A DNA stretch of 64,000 nucleotides from Dyadobacter diqingensis (GTDB taxonomy: Bacteria > Bacteroidota > Bacteroidia > Cytophagales > Spirosomataceae). This document shows, piece after piece, positions 27,399-34,669 of this stretch. Numbering within the stretch: the stretch's first letter is position 1; every line of letters begins with the position of its first letter. The notes beneath the pieces were generated by a model, which saw only the letters and a list, made by a program, of their open reading frames with translations, searched no databases and was not told where the DNA came from. The position numbers and the translations under genes are program-made. The stretch lies in contig NZ_JAMXKF010000010.1 of the NCBI RefSeq assembly GCF_024220585.1, forward strand, positions 186,359-250,358. Reading direction: 5' to 3'.

Positions 27399-27404
27399 AA
27401 TATC

Positions 27405-27445
27405 TTTGGGAAAAAGATCGGCAAACACCGGGTCTTTTTCCCAAA
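27405..27445 (+). terminator. Hairpin between susD and sulfatase (attenuator or terminator)
   Basis: TTTGGGAAAAAGA (27405-27417) pairs perfectly with TCTTTTTCCCAAA (27433-27445). A T-rich tract (CCTTTTTAATTTTT) begins 5 nt later. It may end the susCD transcript or only attenuate it, because the sulfatase starts 47 bp further on without an evident promoter. Confidence 0.65.
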
Positions 27446-27491
27446 ATAACCTTTTTAATTTTTGCTAAATTCATTTTCTAAATTCCTAAGA

Positions 27492-29027
27492 ATGAAAAAG
27501 TCAGTTTTAGTTTTACTTTCTTTAATCAGCTTTTCGTCCGGCATTTTCGCCCAGACGAAAGAGCGTCCCAACATTATCTTTATATTTTCCGACGATCATG
27601 CTTATCAGTCGATCGGGGCTTATGGAAATAAGTTGGCCAAAACACCGAATATTGACCGGATTGCCCGGGAAGGTGCTTTGCTTACCAACAATCTGGTGAC
27701 AAACTCAATTTGCGGACCGAGCCGTGCTACGTTGCTGACAGGAAAATACAGCCATATCAACGGGTATAAAAATAACGACAGGACAAAATTTGATATCACA
27801 CAGCAGCTGTTCCCGGACTTGCTTCAAAAGGGCGGATATCAGACGGCCTGGATTGGAAAGCTGCATTTGAACAGTCTCCCAACCGGTTTTGATTACTGGA
27901 ATATTCTGCCCGGACAAGGTATTTATTACAACCCGCAGTTTATCACCGCCCCAAACGATACGATCAGAAAAGAGGGTTATGTGGCCGATATCATTACGGA
28001 AAGTTCGCTGGACTGGATCAACAAGCGTGATGAGAAAAAGCCATTTTTCCTGGTTGTGGGTCAAAAATCGGTGCACCGTGAGTGGCATCCTGACTTGCAG
28101 GATTTAGGTGCTTATGATGATATCAACTTCCCGTTGCCTGAAACCTTTTACGATGATTATGCAGGCAGAGCGGCTGCGAAGGATCAGGATATGAGCATTG
28201 AAAAAACGATGCGTTTGAAGGAGGATTTGAAAGTACATCTGGACTATGACAGGGTTCCAGGTTACAAGTTTTTCTCTCCTGAAAAGAAGAAAATTTTCAA
28301 AGATTACTACGATAAGATCACGAAGGAATTTGATGATAAAAAACTGTCCGGCAAAGCGCTGACGGAATGGAAGTACCAGCGTTATATCAAGGATTATCTG
28401 GCCACTGCCAACGGTCTGGATCGTAACATCGGAAAGATTCTGGATTATCTTGACAAAACCGGTTTGTCTAAGAACACCGTCGTGATCTACGCATCTGATC
28501 AGGGTTTTTACATGGGTGAGCATGGATGGTTTGACAAACGTTTTATCTATGAAGAATCGTTGAAAACACCGTTTGTGATCCGTTATCCGGGTGTTATCAA
28601 GCCGGGAACGAAGGTGGAAAAATTGGTTTCAAATATCGACTGGGCACCAACGGTGTTGGACCTGGCGGGTGCAAAAATCCCGGCAGATATTCAGGGTAAA
28701 TCATTTTTACCGTTGCTTGATAAAAATGCAAAAGCAAACACACCATGGCGCGATGCAGCTTATTATCACTACTACGAGTTTCCTGAACCACACCACGTAT
28801 ACCCGCATTTTGGGGTAAGGACAAAACGTTATAAGCTGGTGAGATTTTATGGTGGAATTGATACATGGGAATTGTTTGACCTGGAAAAAGACCCGCGCGA
28901 GGTTAAAAACGTTTACGGAGAAAAGGCAAACGAGGCCATCATAAAAAGCCTGAAAGAGCAACTGAAAACACTGATCGTTCAATACAAAGACGACGAAGCA
29001 TTGAAGTTGTTTAACAGCGGAAAATAA
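27492..29027 (+). CDS. Family S1 formylglycine-type sulfatase, secreted
   Basis: From ATG 27492 the protein has 511 residues; an upstream TTG at 27462 is less likely because ATG starts a proper signal peptide (ends GIFAQ). The metal site opens with IIFIFSDDHAYQS. The maturation signature CGPSR begins at Cys74, followed by ATLLTGK, so the Cys must be converted to formylglycine by a maturase encoded elsewhere. Later motifs are WIGKLHL and YASDQGFYMGEHGWFDKR. The pattern, including PTGFDYWNILPGQG, resembles GlcNAc-6-sulfatase-like S1 members; that specificity is inference. It is the third gene of the SusCD locus and would remove sulfate in the periplasm. Confidence 0.93.
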   Translation: MKKSVLVLLSLISFSSGIFAQTKERPNIIFIFSDDHAYQSIGAYGNKLAKTPNIDRIAREGALLTNNLVTNSICGPSRATLLTGKYSHINGYKNNDRTKFDITQQLFPDLLQKGGYQTAWIGKLHLNSLPTGFDYWNILPGQGIYYNPQFITAPNDTIRKEGYVADIITESSLDWINKRDEKKPFFLVVGQKSVHREWHPDLQDLGAYDDINFPLPETFYDDYAGRAAAKDQDMSIEKTMRLKEDLKVHLDYDRVPGYKFFSPEKKKIFKDYYDKITKEFDDKKLSGKALTEWKYQRYIKDYLATANGLDRNIGKILDYLDKTGLSKNTVVIYASDQGFYMGEHGWFDKRFIYEESLKTPFVIRYPGVIKPGTKVEKLVSNIDWAPTVLDLAGAKIPADIQGKSFLPLLDKNAKANTPWRDAAYYHYYEFPEPHHVYPHFGVRTKRYKLVRFYGGIDTWELFDLEKDPREVKNVYGEKANEAIIKSLKEQLKTLIVQYKDDEALKLFNSGK

Positions 29028-29030
29028 CTT

Positions 29031-29058
29031 CGGCTGTCGGCAATCGGCTTTCGGCTGG
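29031..29058. repeat. Heptamer tandem array, CGGCTNT type (4 units)
   Basis: Four 7-bp units: CGGCTGT, CGGCAAT, CGGCTTT, CGGCTGG. They start right after the sulfatase stop codon. The array is bracketed by ACTTCG (29027-29032) and CGAAGT (29059-29064), which can pair. Confidence 0.7.
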
Positions 29059-29093
29059 CGAAGTCTACTGCTTTCTATTGACAGTTTTACATC

Positions 29094-29131
29094 AAAAAAG
29101 GATCTGGTCTTGGTTGACCGGATCCTTTTTT
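29094..29131. terminator. Terminator after the sulfatase gene
   Basis: AAAAAAGGATC (29094-29104) pairs with GATCCTTTTTT (29121-29131), with an inner GGTC/GACC extension. The symmetric A/T flanks allow use from either strand. It ends the SusCD-sulfatase locus. Confidence 0.85.
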
Positions 29132-29137
29132 GGTAGT

Positions 29138-29260
29138 TTGACCATTGACCATTGACGATTCGACTATTGACTATTGACTATTGACGAGTCGACTATTGAC
29201 GGGGCGACGATTGACCATTGTCTATTGACCATCGTCCGTTGTCAATGGTCAATCGTCCGT
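29138..29260. repeat. Heptamer tandem array, TTGACNA type, with inverted end
   Basis: About 120 bp of degenerate 7-bp units such as TTGACCA, TTGACTA and TTGACGA. Toward the end the units reverse orientation. GACGATTGACCATTG (29206-29220) is the exact reverse complement of CAATGGTCAATCGTC (29243-29257), so the distal half can form a 15-bp stem. It lies in the convergent gap between the sulfatase and an outer-membrane receptor. No coding role is evident. Confidence 0.85.
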
Positions 29261-29273
29261 CATCTCACACCCA

Positions 29274-31739
29274 TCAACTGCCCCCCTTCACCCGGTTCTG
29301 GATATCTTCGCTTCCGGAGCTGCGTTTGCGGGTTGGGGTAATGTCTTTTCCGAATCGGTAGGAGAACGAGATTGTGGCCATCCGGCTGTCGAAACGGATG
29401 TGGCCGTCCATGTCCAGGTTTTCGTATCGGGCGGTGTTACGGCGTTGCCGGGTCTGAAAGATATCGTTGACCATCAGCTTGATCGTTCCTTTTTTATTAA
29501 GCACCTGTTTTTGGCCGCCTATTGAAATCACGTAGTAACTTTTGGAAACGAAAACGCCATAAACTGATTTTGAGTTAAAGAAGCCACTGAGTTCTGCTGA
29601 ATAACCCTTACCCAATTGGAAGGTATTCTGGCTGTTGAAAGAAAAACTCCATATCCCATTATTCAGGTTTCCACCCTTTTGGTCGCCTTTGTATTCATTT
29701 CTGAAAAAATTACCGAAACTGTTGCTTGACCACCAGCTGGTGGGCTGCAAGGAAGCTGTTAAGCTAATGCCGTAGTTTATCATGCTTTTCAGGTTTTGCG
29801 GACTCTGATACGTCGTATTCAAAGAATCGACCTGACCCATCATCCAGTTCATCACGTCGGAGGTGTAGCTGTAATTGATGGCGGTGATGAATTTACCCTT
29901 GTAAGTATGGCTCACTTCAACGGAATGTGTAAGTTCCGGTCTTAAAAACGGGTTGCCCTCGTAGTATAAAAACGGATCACGAAAAAAACGGAACGGGTTC
30001 ATATCATCATAATCCGGACGTTCGACACGGCGACTGTATGAAACCTGCCCGGTATGGTTTGGCGTAAAGGTTTTGGTGATGAACAAACTTGGGAAAAGCT
30101 GGAAATAATTCCGCTTAACCAGCGAATCCGTTGTGACCTGATGTCCGGTTGTCTGCGTGTTTTCACCACGTAACCCTGCTTGTAGGCTTAACGAACCAAA
30201 CTGTTTGCTGAAATTGATATAACCTGCATGAATCGTCTCTTTGTATGTGAAATGATTGCTCCATGAAGGATCCGGAATCCAGAGGCCGTTGCGCAACGTG
30301 TCATATTTCAGGTTGTTGTCAACGGAAACATAACTGCTTTTCCAGCCGGTTTCAAACTTTGCTTTTTCACCAAAAGGGTGTGTGTAGTCAAGTTTTCCGA
30401 CGTATACGTTGGTGAGCGATGGCACAAATCCACGACGCACCGAGCGGGTTTCAAGTTCCGTATTTTCCGCACGCAGGTATTTTGTGTCCATACTTTGATT
30501 GGAGCGGTTATCATTTTTAGAGTAATCCAGATCAACGGTCAGCTCCCGGCCGCTTTGCGCAAACTGATGGGCGTAATTGAGGTTATAAGCATTGCTGTTC
30601 CAGCGGTCCAGGTTATCGTTATGCGTCAGCGGATTGCTCAAAATAACACCTGTTGACGACACCAGCAGGTTTGTGGTGTTATTGTCATTGATATATTTCC
30701 CAAAATTTCCATTCACCAGCAAACCCAGTGTATTTTTTTCATTCAGGAAAAAATCGGCGCCAATTTTATAATTGTTGGTGTACAGAGGTTCGTTGGTCGC
30801 AGAATTCTGATAGGAAATCCGGTCGGGCGTTCCGGCTACTTCACCTTCGTAAAACCGCCGGGTGAAACTCAGATATTCGATTTCTCCGCGGTACGCGCGG
30901 TCATAACTCCCGAAGACATTCAGTTTTCCGCTGCGGTAGTTCAGGTTAAGGCCGCCTCCGTAACGGTTGGCACGGCTTCTGGCAGCATTGACGTAGGCAT
31001 TTCCGTTGATACCTACCTTTTCATTTTTTTTCAAAACGATATTGATAATTCCCGAATTTCCGGCCGCATCATATTTCGCAGAAGGATTAGCGATCAGCTC
31101 TATTTTGGAAACAGACCCCGACGACGTGCCGCGGAGCAGGGTTGTCAACTCACGCTGCGACAGATACGTAAGTTTTCCGTTTAACATCACACTGACGCCC
31201 GGTTTTCCTTTCATGGAAATATTTCCTTCGTCGTCCACACTGATACCGGGTGCTTTTTCCAATAGCTCCAAGGCCGTATTTCCTTCCGCCAGAATGCTGT
31301 TTTCGATATTTAAAACGGTGCGGTCGATGTGCTGTTCAACCAGTGGTTTTTGTGCCGTGATGGTAACGGCATCCAGCATTTTATCGTCAGGGACGAGGAG
31401 GAAATTTTCTAAAACAATTTCATATCTGCCCTTGGAAACCGTATAAATTTTACTGACAAACGATTTGAAACCTAAAAAACTTGCATGCACGTAGTACGTT
31501 CCTTCCATCACTTTTTCAAACACAAACCGACCAGATGAATCACTTAAGGTGCCTTTCACGATTGTAGAATCGGCAGCCTTATGCAAGGCGATCGTTGCAA
31601 ATTCAATGGGTTTCTGGTTATGGTCAAGAAGTTTTCCCTTAATATTTCCTATCTGACTTTGCTGTGCACATGTCATGAACGGTGATAAAGTAAAAAGGGC
31701 GAAAAGCCAGATGATGACTAATTTGTTGATGATTTTCAT
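29274..31739 (-). CDS. TonB-dependent outer-membrane beta-barrel receptor (OMP_b-brl family)
   Basis: An 821-residue outer-membrane protein. Order: signal peptide (ends MTCAQ), CarboxypepD_reg-like domain (GNIKGKLLDHNQKPIEFATI), a plug (NTALELLEKAPGISVDDEGN; KIELIANPSAKYDAAGNSG) and a long barrel of the outer membrane beta-barrel family. These differ from SusC and usually take small ligands such as metal chelates. It starts 20 bp after the Fur-like gene, so the two are almost certainly cotranscribed; a role in metal uptake follows from that context. The ligand is not known. Confidence 0.88.
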   Translation of the reverse strand: MKIINKLVIIWLFALFTLSPFMTCAQQSQIGNIKGKLLDHNQKPIEFATIALHKAADSTIVKGTLSDSSGRFVFEKVMEGTYYVHASFLGFKSFVSKIYTVSKGRYEIVLENFLLVPDDKMLDAVTITAQKPLVEQHIDRTVLNIENSILAEGNTALELLEKAPGISVDDEGNISMKGKPGVSVMLNGKLTYLSQRELTTLLRGTSSGSVSKIELIANPSAKYDAAGNSGIINIVLKKNEKVGINGNAYVNAARSRANRYGGGLNLNYRSGKLNVFGSYDRAYRGEIEYLSFTRRFYEGEVAGTPDRISYQNSATNEPLYTNNYKIGADFFLNEKNTLGLLVNGNFGKYINDNNTTNLLVSSTGVILSNPLTHNDNLDRWNSNAYNLNYAHQFAQSGRELTVDLDYSKNDNRSNQSMDTKYLRAENTELETRSVRRGFVPSLTNVYVGKLDYTHPFGEKAKFETGWKSSYVSVDNNLKYDTLRNGLWIPDPSWSNHFTYKETIHAGYINFSKQFGSLSLQAGLRGENTQTTGHQVTTDSLVKRNYFQLFPSLFITKTFTPNHTGQVSYSRRVERPDYDDMNPFRFFRDPFLYYEGNPFLRPELTHSVEVSHTYKGKFITAINYSYTSDVMNWMMGQVDSLNTTYQSPQNLKSMINYGISLTASLQPTSWWSSNSFGNFFRNEYKGDQKGGNLNNGIWSFSFNSQNTFQLGKGYSAELSGFFNSKSVYGVFVSKSYYVISIGGQKQVLNKKGTIKLMVNDIFQTRQRRNTARYENLDMDGHIRFDSRMATISFSYRFGKDITPTRKRSSGSEDIQNRVKGGS

Positions 31740-31759
31740 ATTTTGAGCGTGAGTTTTTG

Positions 31760-32041
31760 TTAGAGAGGGTCGGGGAGGGCAGGGCTTTGACGGACTTGGT
31801 ATAAGTACTGCCGGCCTTGTAAAATCCTTTGGGCAAATCCCAGTTCGACCATCCAGTTGAGCGAATTGTAAACCGAAGCAATGCTGATGTTTCGCTGCTT
31901 TTCTTTAATTCCAATCCATAAGGTTTCCGCTGTCACCACTTCCTCATAGGTTGTTAAGTAGCGTGCAACAAGTAATTTTTTATGCGCTTTGCGGAGTTTG
32001 TTGGTCCGGAAATACAGGTTGATCTGGTCTTCAATGCTCAT
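31760..32041 (-). CDS. Fur-family-like winged-helix regulator, DNA-binding domain only
   Basis: From ATG 32041 the protein has 93 residues; the upstream frame to 32086 opens on a non-ATG codon. The core matches the Fur winged helix: KAHKKLLVARYL, then TAETLWIGIKEKQRNISIAS and VYNSLNWMVELGFAQRI. The Fur C-terminal half with its metal-binding His/Cys and dimerisation sheet is missing, and the frame ends about 15 residues after the wing. It lies between a PepSY gene and a receptor gene, 20 bp upstream of the latter. It may be a metal-blind local regulator or a truncated relic. Confidence 0.7.
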   Translation of the reverse strand: MSIEDQINLYFRTNKLRKAHKKLLVARYLTTYEEVVTAETLWIGIKEKQRNISIASVYNSLNWMVELGFAQRILQGRQYLYQVRQSPALPDPL

Positions 32042-32183
32042 CGTGAATAAACTTATTTTGTTAATGAAGAATATCGGAACTGGCAAGCTAGCTGAAATTG
32101 AAAAGGCAAAACGGATCTGTTTCAGCCATGTGATTGACTGAAAGCAGATTTAATAAGTTGAATTTTAATTGTTTAGGTAGAAA

Positions 32184-33347
32184 TCAGATTTGTGATTGCA
32201 GCGAAGATGCTTTGGGCCTCTTTTCTTTTTTAGACTTTCCCCATTTGCTGCGTCCCCACCAGATATAAAAGCCGGTTATCGGTAAAGTTGCGCAAATAAG
32301 ACTGGCAAGAAAGTACAATATTTTGGTCGGGATGTTTCCGACGCCACCCACGTGCAGGGCATAGTTGGTACGTCTTACCCAATCTGCAAATTTCAGATTA
32401 TCGATGTGCACTTGGGTTGACGGGAGTTCTGCCAACGTATGCTGGTCCAGATAAACGTAACGCCAGGAGCTGTTGTACATATCGGTACAGAGCGCAATCG
32501 GTTCCGAAGGTTCGTCAGGAAAAGAAACGATAATCGCGTCTTTATTGTAAGTACCGATTTCTGTGATGCCTTTCAAAAATGCGAGATCGACATTTTTCAT
32601 CAGCGAATTAGGTACAATTTTGGTCGTATCCGAAAGCGCCCTGACATAATCGGGAGGTGTTCCACCAGCGGAGTTGATCCAGTAAACACTTTTCGACATC
32701 CAGGCAAAACTCATGCTCAGTCCGGTGATCGTGATAATCAAGGCCACTAGAAGCGAGTAAAAGCCGAGTACGTTGTGCAGGTCGTAATTGACACGCTTAA
32801 ACTTACCGTTCCATTTGATTTTGAAGCTTTTATCGCGGTTGGACTTATTCCATTTTTTTGGCCACCATAGAATAAGACCTGTAATGAGCAGAATGAAAAA
32901 TATAAGCGTGGCGTAAGATACAATCGCCTGACCGACAATGGTTTTGCCAATTTTCGTTTCAATCCATAGTTCCGTATGACCTTCAAGAACCCAATGGAAA
33001 AAATCTTCCTCATTTACAATCGCTACCACCTTACCATTGTAGGGGTTTACGAAAATTGACGAGTCCGAATTCATGCTCACTTTGGCCGTTTTTTCGTGCC
33101 CGTAATACCAGATCCCACTGATTTCCTTATCAGGAAATAACGGTGAAACTTTTTCTTTAATAACGGACGGTGGCAGATAGGCGGCATTGGCAGGCCGTTC
33201 TGCACGTAGCCAGGGTTGGGTCAGCGATTTGAATTCCTGCTCAAAAACCAGAATGCAGCCGGTAAGTGCAACGATGAATACGATGATTCCGGAAGCAAGT
33301 CCAAGCCAGAGGTGAAGCCAGGCGTTTATTTTTTTTAATATTGTCAT
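32184..33347 (-). CDS. PepSY-associated transmembrane protein (iron-uptake reductase-like)
   Basis: A 387-residue inner-membrane protein of the PepSY_TM family. It begins with INAWLHLWLGLASGIIVFIV (helix 1, with the conserved W-x-H-x-W-x-G pattern). A periplasmic PepSY-like section follows (GKVVAIVNEEDFFHWVLEGH). Further helices lie near residues 135-160, 190-215 and 345-370. Relatives sit in siderophore clusters and some reduce ferric chelates with haem in the membrane. Its placement after DUF4374 and TonB receptor genes supports that role here. The gap to the DUF4374 gene contains a 9-bp hairpin. Confidence 0.88.
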   Translation of the reverse strand: MTILKKINAWLHLWLGLASGIIVFIVALTGCILVFEQEFKSLTQPWLRAERPANAAYLPPSVIKEKVSPLFPDKEISGIWYYGHEKTAKVSMNSDSSIFVNPYNGKVVAIVNEEDFFHWVLEGHTELWIETKIGKTIVGQAIVSYATLIFFILLITGLILWWPKKWNKSNRDKSFKIKWNGKFKRVNYDLHNVLGFYSLLVALIITITGLSMSFAWMSKSVYWINSAGGTPPDYVRALSDTTKIVPNSLMKNVDLAFLKGITEIGTYNKDAIIVSFPDEPSEPIALCTDMYNSSWRYVYLDQHTLAELPSTQVHIDNLKFADWVRRTNYALHVGGVGNIPTKILYFLASLICATLPITGFYIWWGRSKWGKSKKEKRPKASSLQSQI

Positions 33348-33362
33348 CAGGGCAGGAAATTG

Positions 33363-33394
33363 TCAGGCTGTCCGCGATGTCATGAACAGCCTGA
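33363..33394. other. Intercistronic hairpin (DUF4374 to PepSY)
   Basis: TCAGGCTGT (33363-33371) pairs with ACAGCCTGA (33386-33394) around a 14-nt loop. No T-run follows on the minus strand, so it is more likely an mRNA processing or stability element than a terminator. Confidence 0.4.
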
Positions 33395-33409
33395 TTATTT
33401 AATTTGGTA

Positions 33410-34612
33410 TTATCTCATTTTGTCCACACGAAGGATCCAGTCGTATCCACCGATCATTTCCATACCCGTTTTAACTGTTTGGGCAGCGATATCGTAGATG
33501 TAGACATAATCCTTGCCGGTTTCAGCGTTTGTCACCATAAACACTTTACCGTCTTCAACGATGATGTTTTGGATATACGCATCTGCGTCGTTAGGGATTT
33601 CTGAAAGTTTTCTGGTGATTTTTCCGGTTTCAAGATCCATTACAGCAAAGGCATAAATGTGCGTGGAACCGGTTACTGCCGTATCAATGTATTTGATAAT
33701 CGCCTTTGTGCCGCCGATGTACCACAAACCAACGCCGTCATATCCAAGGGTCGTTGAATTAACAACATAACTCTCGTCCAAAACGGTTGTACCTTTTTTG
33801 ATACGGTAGATTGCCGTCTTTTTGGCAGGGATATTGCTCCATTCTACATTGGTCGCGAAGTAGGTATTGCCACTGTCATCCACAAAAGAAGAAGACAACC
33901 AGAGTTTGTTTGTACCAGGGCCGGCAGATGTCGTGTTTTCAAGTGTTTTTTCATATTTAAGCGTAGCATAATCAACTACACCGATGTTGGTTTTTACCTG
34001 CCAGGGTGCAGGGTTTACACCAGTAAAACCAAATTGAACAAAAACCTTACCATTTGTGTACTCGATATTGCCAAGACTTATATTTTTAAATCCTGCTGGC
34101 ACAGCCGGTGCGTCAAGTACGCCATTGGTGGTTTTTAAAGTTTCGATGTTGACAACCGAGTAATGAATTTTATCGCGGTCTCCATTTGTTCCGACCAGGA
34201 ATAACGTTTTATCATCGATCCACGTAAACCCGTCGATACCTGCCAAGTGCGTAAACGGAACTTCCAACACGGTGTTGTAGCGCTCTTTTTCATATTTGAA
34301 TTTCGACAAACGCCCGGAAGTAGTATTGTAATAATAGTAAAAACCTCCTTTGGTAATTATCCCGTAATCAGACTTTCCGGTAACTTCTGCACCGTGGCCG
34401 GTAAGATTAATGGAGCCTTCGGTCAGAGAATTTGTACCCAGTACGTATTGGGTGGTGTTTGGGTAACTTCCTATCTGTAACCAAACCGCATATTTTTCCT
34501 GAGTTTCTTCCGTCGGTTCGGGAGTCGCTTCATCATCACTTTTGCAGGCATACAGCAACGGAATGATTGCAAGTGCGATCAGGAATGGATAAAGTTTGAA
34601 ATTTTTTAACAT
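33410..34612 (-). CDS. DUF4374 domain lipoprotein
   Basis: A 400-residue lipoprotein with lipobox IPLLYACKSDD (Cys near residue 23). The body is a propeller-like DUF4374 domain with segments such as YAVWLQIGSYPNTTQYVLG, AIYRIKKGTTVLDESY and MIGGYDWILRVDKM. DUF4374 genes are recurrent neighbours of TonB receptors for iron chelates; the molecular role is not established. It follows the TonB receptor by 57 bp and precedes the PepSY gene by 62 bp on the same strand. A second DUF4374 protein lies upstream of the receptor. Confidence 0.88.
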   Translation of the reverse strand: MLKNFKLYPFLIALAIIPLLYACKSDDEATPEPTEETQEKYAVWLQIGSYPNTTQYVLGTNSLTEGSINLTGHGAEVTGKSDYGIITKGGFYYYYNTTSGRLSKFKYEKERYNTVLEVPFTHLAGIDGFTWIDDKTLFLVGTNGDRDKIHYSVVNIETLKTTNGVLDAPAVPAGFKNISLGNIEYTNGKVFVQFGFTGVNPAPWQVKTNIGVVDYATLKYEKTLENTTSAGPGTNKLWLSSSFVDDSGNTYFATNVEWSNIPAKKTAIYRIKKGTTVLDESYVVNSTTLGYDGVGLWYIGGTKAIIKYIDTAVTGSTHIYAFAVMDLETGKITRKLSEIPNDADAYIQNIIVEDGKVFMVTNAETGKDYVYIYDIAAQTVKTGMEMIGGYDWILRVDKMR

Positions 34613-34669
34613 GATTTTTGAGTGATAATTGTTAACGGATATTGGATAAGACTAATAATGTTCAGGTGG

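Noticed and set aside
29138..29260. Possible CRISPR array
   Set aside because: The repeated unit is only 7 bp with no unique spacers and no cas genes are present; it is a simple tandem array.
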